Below, one piece after another: positions 41,287 through 50,894 of a DNA stretch of 64,000 bases. Made by a program: the position numbers and the translations under genes. Every line of letters starts with the position of its first letter. Position 1 is the stretch's first letter. The notes below the pieces were generated by a model. The model ran no database searches. It was given only the letters and a program-made list of their open reading frames with translations, and had not been told where the DNA came from. Source of the DNA: Mariprofundus sp. (GTDB lineage: Bacteria; Pseudomonadota; Zetaproteobacteria; Mariprofundales; Mariprofundaceae); NCBI GenBank assembly GCA_021772775.1, contig JAJFLH010000035.1:217154-281153 (forward strand). Direction: 5' to 3'.

Positions 41287-42117
41287 TTACTTAACGTTAA
41301 ATCTCTTCTCTACATCATCGACCATGTCGGATTTAACATACCAATCATCAAATTGGGAGAGCTGCTCCAGAACCCTAGTATATCCATTAGCTTCGAGTAA
41401 TGATTTAATTTTTTCTCTGCGTTCTGTGAAATTGTGCTCAACAGTTATGATAGAAACATACCACTTCTGAAAATCAAATGTAGATAGAATATCGTATTCA
41501 CTACCTTCAGTATCAATGCTAAGATAATCAATTACTTTTGGTGCATTAAATGAGGTCAAAAGGTCATTTAATGAAATCGTTTCCACTTCATATTTGGTTC
41601 CACCCATTCTTACTTCATAATGATCGTCTGATTGCGATAAACTATCGATGGTTGAAAACCCACCATCTACTGCTTCATTAAAAATTAGTTGTTCATTGGA
41701 TTCTTTCCAAACACATTTATTCGATATTTTGCATTCTCGATTTTTATGCAAGAGTTTCTGCCAGCTTCTACCAGGTTCAGCAAGAATTCCTTGCCATTTA
41801 AATTCGTTCTCTAGAAGCCATGAGTTACTAAAATGAATTCCATTCGTAGCACCAAACTCAACAAAATAACCGTCCTTTTTGAACTCAGACATCACAAGAG
41901 CAAAAACATCCTGATTTATTTGGGCCTTCGCCAGATCAGCAATCATCAGAGACCGCTTAAGTGACTCTTCATGAGAAATATTCTTTAAGAACTGAACGGA
42001 TGAGGATAACTCTCTTAACTTTTGTCGATCAAGAACCAGCTCGTTGAACGTGGAAGTTTTGACCGCTTCCAATCCTATGGAGTTGACCATTCTTTTGATG
42101 ATTTTTGTTGCTGCCAT
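41287..42117 (-). CDS. FkbM family methyltransferase
   Basis: GYFVEFGATNGIHFSNSWLLENEFKWQGILAEPG ... IDYLSIDTEGSEYDIL. Confidence 0.85.
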   Translation of the reverse strand: MAATKIIKRMVNSIGLEAVKTSTFNELVLDRQKLRELSSSVQFLKNISHEESLKRSLMIADLAKAQINQDVFALVMSEFKKDGYFVEFGATNGIHFSNSWLLENEFKWQGILAEPGRSWQKLLHKNRECKISNKCVWKESNEQLIFNEAVDGGFSTIDSLSQSDDHYEVRMGGTKYEVETISLNDLLTSFNAPKVIDYLSIDTEGSEYDILSTFDFQKWYVSIITVEHNFTERREKIKSLLEANGYTRVLEQLSQFDDWYVKSDMVDDVEKRFNVK

Positions 42118-42324
42118 TGGATATTATCCCCTGTAATTACCAAATAATCTATTCATGCCGGAAAGTGAAGCAAACGGCCCATAGTCTAACGCATTAATAT
42201 TGCGATTTCGTCGTTTGTTGAAGACACTACTTTCATAACTTAATGCCAGTTTAATGGCTAAAACTTTCAATTCTGGAGATGAAGCCTTCCAATGATCTTT
42301 AAACAGATAACTGCGATATCCTCT

Positions 42325-43302
42325 TTATAAAAGCAAAATATCTGTAAAGTTATCATCAACCGCCATCTCATCGTATAGTTTGATTAATGCCTCTCTATTC
42401 ATCGGAATCAGTTTCTTTTCTTCTGAATCAAGAATGATAAAATGCTCATACTTCGATTCCTCAAGACTATCAAGTAACGCATCATAGCTACCACTGCGCC
42501 TCAGCCCATAAGGCCAGAACTCCATCACTAGGGGTATCTTCTTCTGTAAAATGCTACTTGCACCCTGAAGAACGTAGCCTTCAAATCCCTGCGTATCCAT
42601 CCATAGAAAACACGGTCCATCTTTGAAAGCATCGGTATATTCGTCCAATGTATTCATCATTACAGATATAGTCGATCGATTTTTTTCATCATAGAGGTCT
42701 TCATCATTTGAGAGCTCCTTTAAACGAATACGATGATCACCATAATTTGTATTACTTAACTCAAATTGAATTTCACTCTTACTATTACCTAGAGCAATTT
42801 GGAAAACATCAACTTTATCTCCTAAATCATTCAGCATAACGTTAGTTTTTAGTAATTTGGAATTTAATGGATCAGGTTCAAACGCAATGCAATGTGATGC
42901 ATAACCTCTATTAACAGCAGGAATCCCTATTGAACCCACATTGGCCCCTATATCAATTAAAAGTAACTCCCCCTGAAGCCCATCTAAGCCAGCCAATTTC
43001 CATGCTTCTATGAATTTATTAAAATCAAACTCACCGCTAAGATAGAGTCGGCGACCAATAACTTGATCATTTGTACTGATAACATACTTTTCTTGACCTA
43101 TAAGAGTCAGAGCGACTTCCTCCTGAAGCCCTGCAAACTTCATCGGTCTAAAGTAACTGGAATTGCCAACTCGCTCTACTAAAGTAAACAATATGCATCC
43201 AATATGAAAAACAAATGACCTAAGCAGCCTAACAGCAGTCATAGTTTGGCGACCAATAGTATAAATAAACTTATTTTTCTTACAAACTGCTACGAAATTC
43301 AA
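42325..43302 (-). CDS. FkbM family methyltransferase
   Basis: LLLIDIGANVGSIGIPAVNRGYASHCIAFEPDPLN ... LWMDTQGFEGYVLQGA. Confidence 0.85.
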   Translation of the reverse strand: MNFVAVCKKNKFIYTIGRQTMTAVRLLRSFVFHIGCILFTLVERVGNSSYFRPMKFAGLQEEVALTLIGQEKYVISTNDQVIGRRLYLSGEFDFNKFIEAWKLAGLDGLQGELLLIDIGANVGSIGIPAVNRGYASHCIAFEPDPLNSKLLKTNVMLNDLGDKVDVFQIALGNSKSEIQFELSNTNYGDHRIRLKELSNDEDLYDEKNRSTISVMMNTLDEYTDAFKDGPCFLWMDTQGFEGYVLQGASSILQKKIPLVMEFWPYGLRRSGSYDALLDSLEESKYEHFIILDSEEKKLIPMNREALIKLYDEMAVDDNFTDILLL

Positions 43303-43552
43303 TGTTCTATTTCCCCTTACTATACTGAAGAGTAACCTCCTCTTAAACAGTTAAATGCATCACCATATTTACTTTGATTGATACTTTTTTACTCAGTTGA
43401 TAGATCATTTCACAATCTCATTTCCATACGTAAAAGTAGCACAATAATATTCTTCTTGGTCTAGGAGGTTCACCAGAGGTACTTCGAAACAGCCTATTAT
43501 TCACAGAGACTTCTCATATAAAAAATCTATAAACAACGAGATCAACCCCCTC

Positions 43553-44617
43553 CTAAACTGAATAATACTCTCTATACCAAGCTACAAACTTTGCAACACC
43601 CTCTTCCACTGGAGTATCGGGTTTATAGCCGACCTCGCGAACAAGATCATCCACATTGGCATAGGTGGCAGGAACATCACCATCTTGTAGTGGCATGAAG
43701 TTCTTTTTAGCTTCCATGCCCAATGCCTTTTCAATGGCCCCAACATAATCCATTAACTCGACTGGGCTGGAGTTGCCTATGTTGTACACCCTCCAGGGAG
43801 CCTTGCTTGTACCAGGATCAGGGGCCTTGCCTGTCCATTCAGGATTGGCTGTCGCGGTCTTATCCAGCACTCTGATCACGCCTTCAACAATATCATCTAC
43901 ATAAGTAAAGTCGCGTCTCATTTTACCGTGATTGAACACATTAATGGCTTTGCCCTCTAGTATTGCCTTGGTAAAAAGAAAGAGAGCCATATCAGGGCGA
44001 CCCCAAGGGCCGTAGACAGTGAAAAAACGCAGACCGGTGGTTGGCAGATCAAACAGGTTCGAATAGGTATGCGCCATCAACTCATTAGCTTTTTTACTGG
44101 CAGCATACAATGATAAAGGATGATCCACATTATCATGCACCGAGAACGGCATCGTTTCGTTGGCCCCATAAACCGAAGATGATGAAGCATAGACCAGATG
44201 TTTCACACTGGTGTGGCGACATCCCTCAATAATATTGGTGAATCCCACGATATTACTGTCGATATAGGCCTGCGGATTCTCAATCGAATAACGCACCCCA
44301 GCCTGCGCGGCAAGATTCACCACTTTATCGAATTTCTCTTCAGCAAACAGTGCTTCCATACCCTCACGGTCAGAAAGATCCATCTTCACTAGGCTGAAAT
44401 TCTCGTGATCTGAGAATCGAGCCAGACGAGCCTTTTTCAGACTAACCTCATAATAATCGTTGAGATTATCCAGCCCCACCACTTCATCACCGCGTTCCAG
44501 CAAACGAATACACAGATGCGAACCAATAAACCCGGCTGCGCCGGTGACAAGGATCTTCTGCGGCGAAGCCGCTGAAGATTCTTCGTGAGGGGTAAGATGT
44601 GAGATGTGAAGTGTCAT
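43553..44617 (-). CDS. NAD-dependent epimerase (UDP-glucuronate epimerase-like)
   Basis: [45 protein letters not shown] ... [11 protein letters not shown]. Domain starts well inside track ORF 43553-44836; upstream 73 aa are S23-like. Confidence 0.93.
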   Translation of the reverse strand: MTLHISHLTPHEESSAASPQKILVTGAAGFIGSHLCIRLLERGDEVVGLDNLNDYYEVSLKKARLARFSDHENFSLVKMDLSDREGMEALFAEEKFDKVVNLAAQAGVRYSIENPQAYIDSNIVGFTNIIEGCRHTSVKHLVYASSSSVYGANETMPFSVHDNVDHPLSLYAASKKANELMAHTYSNLFDLPTTGLRFFTVYGPWGRPDMALFLFTKAILEGKAINVFNHGKMRRDFTYVDDIVEGVIRVLDKTATANPEWTGKAPDPGTSKAPWRVYNIGNSSPVELMDYVGAIEKALGMEAKKNFMPLQDGDVPATYANVDDLVREVGYKPDTPVEEGVAKFVAWYREYYSV

Positions 44618-45050
44618 TTTTTTTACTACCTTTTGTTGTATGGAGTGAATCAGTCCACCAAGCTTTGCGAACAATTCGTTGATATGAGACATAACCGATT
44701 CAACTTCATCGATATATCCCAGTGACTTGCTAATTAAAATCTGCGTTTCTAACTCACTCAAGGAGCCACGAGCAATAAAAAGATACTGGAGAAACTCTCT
44801 ACCACCAGATCTCGCTGCTCCCTCAGCAATATTCATTTACACATCGTGTGTACTCCCCTTGCAGGGCGCTAAACGCGTGCAATGCTGCTTCCTGAATCAT
44901 TGTTGATGGAATACTAACAGCTGCACGCTGCATTTGGCTAATCAACCCAAACTTCTCGCTGTCAGGAAATGATTTAGTCAAATCATAGGTATGTTTTATT
45001 AACTGCATACCCAGTTGCCAAACATGGAGATCATGATGTTTCCTTTTCAC
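44618..45050 (-). pseudogene. S23/IVP-type four-helix-bundle gene, split by ~70-bp insertion/frameshift
   Basis: N-half VKRKHHDLHVWQLGMQLIKHTYDLTKSFPDSEKFGLISQMQRAAVSIPS (ORF 44823-45131); C-half [43 protein letters not shown] (ORF 43553-44836). Confidence 0.75.
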
Positions 45051-45081
45051 CTCACATTTCACTTGGCCGCGATTAAATCGC

Positions 45082-46380
45082 CTACAGCCTCCAAAGGCTG
45101 TAACCTGCTTTGGCGACTTCTTTGCGATCAAGTGCGGATTTCACATCAATAACAACTCCGCCCGGTTTAAGAGGAGTCAGTAAATCATCAATTGATTTAC
45201 CCAGGTAATCAGCGTGCCCGACAGCCAGTACTGCTGCGTCAGCATCTATTGGCAGATCATCCCACTGGGTCAGAGCAATGCCATATTCGTGCTGCGCTTC
45301 ATCGCTTTCAGCAAGCGGATCGTGCACAGATACATTACAACCATATTCTTCCAGCTCGTGTGCTACATCAGCCACCTTGGAGTTACGTAGGTCTGGGCAG
45401 TCTTCCTTGAACGTCAGCCCCAGTACAACAACCTTCGAACCCATGATACATGCACCGGACTGAATCAACTGCTTGACTGTCTGCTGAGCTACATATGCTG
45501 ACATACCATCATTAATACGGCGACCGGCTAGAATCACCTGAGGGTGATAGCCGAGCACCTCCGCCTTATAGGTTAGGTAATAAGGATCGACACCAATACA
45601 GTGACCACCAACCAAGCCAGGCCTGAACGGTAAGAAGTTCCATTTGGAGCCTGCGGCTTCAAGCACATCCAGCGTATCGATATCCATCTTATCAAAGATA
45701 ATCGAGAGCTCATTGATCAAGGCAATATTCAAATCTCGTTGAGTATTTTCGATTACCTTGGCGGCTTCAGCAACCTTCACGGTAGCGGCTCGATGTACAC
45801 CAGCTTCAATTACCAGTTCATACAGTGTTGCGACTAACTCCAGAGTTTCCGCATCCTGACCGGACACAACCTTCACAATTTTTTCCAAAGTATTTACTTT
45901 ATCACCCGGATTCACACGTTCCGGCGAATAACCAATTTTAAACCCATCATCACCGCATTTAAGTCCAGATTCACGCTCAAGAATCGGCACACACACCTCT
46001 TCAGTCACACCCGGATAGACCGTCGATTCAAAAATTACAATCGCACCTTTTTTAAGGTTACGCCCTACTGTTTCAGTGGCTTTAATGACTGGAGTAAGAT
46101 CAGGTTTATGTCCCTCATCAACAGGTGTAGGTACTGCCACTACGACAAAGTCGGCCTGTTTAATCTCTGCTGCATCAGTTGTATAACTCAATTGTTCAGC
46201 ACGGATAAACAGCTCTTTATCCATTTCGCCTGTTGGATCAAAACCATCTCTATAGGCCTTCACCTTCTCTGCTGAGATTTCGAACCCGATTGACGCCATC
46301 ACACGTCCAAACGCCAAGGCAAGCGGTAATCCGACATAACCTAGACCTACTACTGCAACTACCTTATCTTTCATCTTCAA
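45082..46380 (-). CDS. UDP-sugar 6-dehydrogenase (TviB/WbpA-like)
   Basis: VAVVGLGYVGLPLALAFGR ... KVIENTQRDLNIALINEL ... GLVGGHCIGVDPYYL. Confidence 0.93.
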   Translation of the reverse strand: MKMKDKVVAVVGLGYVGLPLALAFGRVMASIGFEISAEKVKAYRDGFDPTGEMDKELFIRAEQLSYTTDAAEIKQADFVVVAVPTPVDEGHKPDLTPVIKATETVGRNLKKGAIVIFESTVYPGVTEEVCVPILERESGLKCGDDGFKIGYSPERVNPGDKVNTLEKIVKVVSGQDAETLELVATLYELVIEAGVHRAATVKVAEAAKVIENTQRDLNIALINELSIIFDKMDIDTLDVLEAAGSKWNFLPFRPGLVGGHCIGVDPYYLTYKAEVLGYHPQVILAGRRINDGMSAYVAQQTVKQLIQSGACIMGSKVVVLGLTFKEDCPDLRNSKVADVAHELEEYGCNVSVHDPLAESDEAQHEYGIALTQWDDLPIDADAAVLAVGHADYLGKSIDDLLTPLKPGGVVIDVKSALDRKEVAKAGYSLWRL

Positions 46381-46445
46381 AGCTCCATTTTAATCTGTGA
46401 TTGGTAATCAAGCCAGTGGCTAGACACATACCCACTGACTACCTC

Positions 46446-46485
46446 GCACGCTACCGCACTACAGGTGCATAACAGCCTATAGCGC
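46446..46485 (-). promoter_or_regulatory. JUMPstart/ops-like element
   Basis: Minus strand GCGCTATAGGCTGTTATGCACCTGTAGTGCGGTAGCGTG; compare E. coli JUMPstart ...CTGTTAAGCCAGGGGCGGTAGCGTG; 11-nt GCGGTAGCGTG exact. Confidence 0.7.
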
Positions 46486-46712
46486 AAAATCATTAAACAA
46501 CTTATAACCAAGCAAGGCAGCTCGTTATCATCATGCCCTACTCCACAAACGAAAGGCCAACTTTAGCACTATATGTTGAAGCATAATGCTTAATCAATCA
46601 CCTTTATTAAACCTGATTCAAAACAGTTATAAAATTAACCCCATCCAAAAAGTTCTGTAGATCAGTTATAGACAAAAATCAAGAAATATCAAGCCCAAGA
46701 TAAACATTTCAA

Positions 46713-47258
46713 TCACATCAGTAAGTCCAGCTTTTCAAGCTTGGTTTCAATGCGCATCTTCTTTTGCATCCAATCAAGCAGAACCAGGGCACGATCATTA
46801 CCACGCATCTCTACAAATACACCCTCAAAACCATTTAGTGAACTATCATGCAGTCGCACTTTATCTCCTGCTATAAATGGCGCCTCAATCGGTCTACCTA
46901 TGGCAATAAAACCTTTTTCATCGTGATTTGATCGAAGCATTTCAATCGCCACATTGGGCAGTGGCGGATAAAAGTCCCCAAAAGATACCGGAGCATGCAC
47001 ACCAACTGTGCTGCGAATTGTCGTCCAGCGCTGCTCCTCTTTTGCCAGATGTACAAACAGGTAACCAGCAAAAAATGGGCGCGGCTGCCAACTCACCTTG
47101 CGCGCATGGGTAATGCGCGCATTCACCATAGGAAGATAAACCTCGAGCCCTTGATTAAGCAACTGATCACGCGCAAGCGTCTCCTGCTTCGGCTTAGTGC
47201 GCACGCAAAACCAGAAGCGCTGCACATGGCACGTTTGTTGAATAGAGGGAGATGACAT
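46713..47258 (-). CDS. RfaH/NusG-like transcription antitermination factor
   Basis: WFCVRTKPKQETLARDQLLNQGLEVYLPMVNARITHARKVSWQPRPFFAGYLFVHLAKEEQRWTTIRSTVGVHAPVSFGDFYPPLP ... AGDKVRLHDSSLNGFEGVFVEMRGNDRALVLLD. Confidence 0.92.
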   Translation of the reverse strand: MSSPSIQQTCHVQRFWFCVRTKPKQETLARDQLLNQGLEVYLPMVNARITHARKVSWQPRPFFAGYLFVHLAKEEQRWTTIRSTVGVHAPVSFGDFYPPLPNVAIEMLRSNHDEKGFIAIGRPIEAPFIAGDKVRLHDSSLNGFEGVFVEMRGNDRALVLLDWMQKKMRIETKLEKLDLLM

Positions 47259-47381
47259 TTCCTGAAGTTATCAGGCTGGAGATAAGTTGGATAGAGTAAT
47301 GAGAAGTATTTGAAAGCAACAGTACTCATTTGATGCAAGAAGAGCAAAACACACAAAGGCGATCCTGATGCCCTATCGGAT

Positions 47382-48107
47382 TCATCGTTTCTGACACACC
47401 CCAGTCGCAGCCACCCCTCGTGTAACTAATGCACAATAAAGAGCAAGCCTACCAGAAGATTTCACTGCCTTAAAAACTTCCCCTCCCCTATTCCCTTCTG
47501 CTGTGATAAAATATTCAAGAATTAGCTGACGGCTATGCGTATCAAGGTGTCGCCAAGATAACAGACTCAGCTGTATTATGGATGGCAAAGTCGCCTCCTC
47601 CCATGGCCCTGTTTTCAGAAGTTGCAGCAGAGACCTTTTAAACTCTGCATCCAGCTCCCCCAAACGCGCCTTTGACAGGGCAATATTCATCCAACCATAT
47701 GGCCATGCTGGTCGCTGCTGAGTAACTTGCCTGTAGTACGCAACCGACTTTTCTCCATAAAGCTTTATTTCATCCCATTTTTTTTCCATTCTCACACTTC
47801 GAAAATCATATACACGCCCTACTGCATTTAACATCGTTGCATTGTGTTCATTTCCATCCATCGAAGAGAGAGCAAATAACTCTAGCTCCTTCCATTCATT
47901 CAGTGTTGGTAGCTCTTTGCTCTCATACCAGTGATCCAATGTAAAATTCACATAATATTGATTGAGATAAATGAGGCCCGACAAAACAGACTTTACAGAC
48001 AAAAAAACAAGAGCCACCAACAACAATAGAGCAATAAGCCTTCGTTTATTCGTACCAAAATCGCTCTGACTACCCATCACGCCTTCAATCATGCACAAAC
48101 ATGCCAC
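47382..48107 (-). CDS. hypothetical membrane-anchored protein of EPS operon
   Basis: N-terminal TM then soluble helical region; overlaps 3' end of the CpsB-like gene. Confidence 0.5.
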   Translation of the reverse strand: MACLCMIEGVMGSQSDFGTNKRRLIALLLLVALVFLSVKSVLSGLIYLNQYYVNFTLDHWYESKELPTLNEWKELELFALSSMDGNEHNATMLNAVGRVYDFRSVRMEKKWDEIKLYGEKSVAYYRQVTQQRPAWPYGWMNIALSKARLGELDAEFKRSLLQLLKTGPWEEATLPSIIQLSLLSWRHLDTHSRQLILEYFITAEGNRGGEVFKAVKSSGRLALYCALVTRGVAATGVCQKR

Positions 48108-48816
48108 TGACTAAAGCCAGCGGATTATCATATACAAGAGTACGAGCCCTCTCTTCCCCTATGATTAGTGCTGCGGCTAATACCGCATCAGAAAGCTGTG
48201 GTGGCCTAAACCTCAGATTATGGGCATCAGTTGCCAATAGAGTAACCCAACCCTGTTGCATCATGAATTCCGCTGCATAACGGCTGGAGTCACCAAATCG
48301 ACTCGCAAGCGAACCAGCTGTTAGCTGTAATTTACACCCCATATCTACAAACCGCCGAATCTTATTACAATTACGTATAATATCCTTATTACGTTCAGGA
48401 TGAGCAATCAAAACCCTAATCTGATGCCTATACAGCCACTGTATTAATTGCTCTGTCCCAGGTGGAATATGACTATGTGGCAATTCCAACAATATTGTTT
48501 TATTCCCGTTTAAATCAACAAACAGTGGAATATCATCATTCATCAACATTGGTAGAATTTCTGGGCAAAGACGAACCTCAGCCCCCATAGCTACACTTAA
48601 TTTAATACCCGCATCTTTTAAAGCAAGTACAAACAAATCAAAAGCTATAGAAATAGTTTCTCTGTTATTATCAAACACACCAGGCTGAATATGTGGTGTA
48701 AATACCATATGTGTAATTCCGTCAGCCACTGCATATCTTGCTAACTCCAATGATTGATTCAGATCAGTGACACCATCATCAATTCCGGGGAGCAGATGAC
48801 AATGAATATCAATCAT
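48085..48816 (-). CDS. CpsB/CapC (PHP-type) tyrosine phosphatase
   Basis: MIDIHCHLLPGIDDGVTDLNQSLELARYAVADGITHMVFTPHIQPG. Confidence 0.92.
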   Translation of the reverse strand: MIDIHCHLLPGIDDGVTDLNQSLELARYAVADGITHMVFTPHIQPGVFDNNRETISIAFDLFVLALKDAGIKLSVAMGAEVRLCPEILPMLMNDDIPLFVDLNGNKTILLELPHSHIPPGTEQLIQWLYRHQIRVLIAHPERNKDIIRNCNKIRRFVDMGCKLQLTAGSLASRFGDSSRYAAEFMMQQGWVTLLATDAHNLRFRPPQLSDAVLAAALIIGEERARTLVYDNPLALVSGMFVHD

Positions 48817-48902
48817 GTCTCATACGATTCGCTGCAGTACACTCCTGATGCTTAAGTAAACGAGTCGGTTCATTTACAAGCAATGTATAAACAACCACTT
48901 TT

Positions 48903-50894
48903 TCACGAATTGATTTCACTGTATCCATATTGATCATAATAACCACTGTAACCATCAGCATATTTACCGGCTTCTTGGATATTGAATTTATTAAGAATAA
49001 TACCAGTAATGGGAGCACCATATTCAAGCAGACGGTTCACACCACTCTTCACTGCTTTTTCATGTGTAGAATCAGCCTCAACAACATATACTATAGATTG
49101 AGCATATTTAGATAAAACGAGCGAATCACTGACAGCCTGCAGTGGAGGAGAATCAATCACAATGCGGTCATAATGATTTTCCAGCACAGCAATCATACTG
49201 GAAAATCGCGAAGAAGAGAGCAGCTCCAGAGGATTTGGTGGAAGCACCCCACTGGCTAACACATCTATACCAATCTGATCAATATGCTTGATACAATCCT
49301 GAAAACTGTGAGTACCCGCTACAATAGAACTAACTCCCAACTTTTCTTCGTGCAAACCAAACACCCTAGCAAGCGATGGACGTCTAAGATCGGCTCCTAT
49401 AAGAAGCACCCTCTCCATCTGGCCCATTGCTATGGCGAGGTTACACGAAACAACCGTTTTCCCTTCCCCTGGCACCGATGAAGTCACCAAAATAACCTTA
49501 TGAGGGTTATCTAAACTAGATAGCACCAAACCCGTACGGATCGTACGCATAGCTTCAGAAAAAGATGTCAACTTTGGATCAAGCATCGCAAAAGCCTGTT
49601 CTTTTCTATTCATTCTATTTCCCTTCACGAGAGGTAGTAGGCCAAGAACAGGCAGGTTTAACCTCTCCTCAAGGTCGCCAGTGCTTTTAAATGTCTTATC
49701 TAACGCTTCATACAAAAAAGACAACAACACAGCAAACATGAGGCTCGCAAAGAAAACCATCATGACAATTGATCTCTTATTAGGCTTAAATGGACTTCTT
49801 GGTGTCACCGCAGCATCTGTAATTCGCGCATTTACCCTTTCAAGTTCCATAGATTGAGCCGCTTCCTTCAGACCATTCAAGAAAGTTTCATACAGTTTTC
49901 TGTAGCTATCCACATTCCCTTGTAGTTCACGTAACCTCACAGCCTTCCGACCAATAGAATGAATTTTTTCCTCCATCCTCGCCCGTGAGCTTTCTGCCTC
50001 CACCATCTCTGATTGAGCCGCAATCAATTTGGGGTGCCTAGGGCCATATACATCACTTAATTCTTTATATTTAGTACGGGCTATTAAAAGCCTGGAGGTA
50101 TGTTCTTGCAACTCCTTTTCAGCCAATGTACCAACACCTTGAACATCAATTAAGCCATGGCGCTCCCTGTATGTCTGAAGCAGCTGATCCGATTCTTGCA
50201 AGTTTTTTTTCAGCACCAGCAGACGGTGCTCCATCCAAGCCGTGGACGAACGACTCACCTCAGCACGTGCAGAACGAAGGTCACTTATATAGGCTTGAAC
50301 TATTCCATTGGCAATATCTGCAGCCAATTTAGAGCTAGTTGATTGATAAGTCACTTGAATCAACTGAGTCTCTGGAATCAGTCTAACCGACATTCCACCC
50401 TGTATTTTGAGAATATATCCATCCATCAGAGTTGCTGGATCGGGTTGTTGATTCACTATCCCCGACTTAGGCGTCAATGCAAACCATTTCGTCATTGATG
50501 ATAAAAAATAGCCCGGTTTTTCTTTTACCCCAACAAAATCAGCAGAGTTTGCCAAATTCAAATCGACAATGACTTTTTCAGCCAGATGACGAGACTTCAA
50601 AATTTCCAACTGGGTCAAATAATACTCTTTAGCTTGACTGCGGAACCTTATCATAGACTCCAGAGAAAAACTTTTTTGCCGTTCAGGCTCAATCAAAATA
50701 GTAGCTGTCGCCTTGTAAACAGGCACCATAGAATAAACGATCAAACTAGCAACAAAGGTCACAAGAGTCGCAAATAAAACAATACTCCACTTACGACGCT
50801 TAATGACCTTAAGGTATTGAGTAAGATCTAAGTCTGCTTCCGCAAAGCCATCCTGCATCTGCTGACTTTGTTTCCATCCTCCAGCATCAGACAT
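48903..50894 (-). CDS. polysaccharide chain-length determinant / tyrosine autokinase (Wzc-like)
   Basis: Wzz-type N-terminus (LTQYLKVIKRRKWSIVLFATLVTFVASLIVYS), Walker A VTSSVPGEGKTVVSCNLA, Tyr-rich C-terminus YADGYSGYYDQYGYSEINS. Confidence 0.95.
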   Translation of the reverse strand: MSDAGGWKQSQQMQDGFAEADLDLTQYLKVIKRRKWSIVLFATLVTFVASLIVYSMVPVYKATATILIEPERQKSFSLESMIRFRSQAKEYYLTQLEILKSRHLAEKVIVDLNLANSADFVGVKEKPGYFLSSMTKWFALTPKSGIVNQQPDPATLMDGYILKIQGGMSVRLIPETQLIQVTYQSTSSKLAADIANGIVQAYISDLRSARAEVSRSSTAWMEHRLLVLKKNLQESDQLLQTYRERHGLIDVQGVGTLAEKELQEHTSRLLIARTKYKELSDVYGPRHPKLIAAQSEMVEAESSRARMEEKIHSIGRKAVRLRELQGNVDSYRKLYETFLNGLKEAAQSMELERVNARITDAAVTPRSPFKPNKRSIVMMVFFASLMFAVLLSFLYEALDKTFKSTGDLEERLNLPVLGLLPLVKGNRMNRKEQAFAMLDPKLTSFSEAMRTIRTGLVLSSLDNPHKVILVTSSVPGEGKTVVSCNLAIAMGQMERVLLIGADLRRPSLARVFGLHEEKLGVSSIVAGTHSFQDCIKHIDQIGIDVLASGVLPPNPLELLSSSRFSSMIAVLENHYDRIVIDSPPLQAVSDSLVLSKYAQSIVYVVEADSTHEKAVKSGVNRLLEYGAPITGIILNKFNIQEAGKYADGYSGYYDQYGYSEINS

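Noticed and set aside
48809-49027. ORF 72 aa overlapping the Wzc 3' end
   Set aside because: Alternative frame of the Tyr-rich Wzc C-terminus; no independent support.
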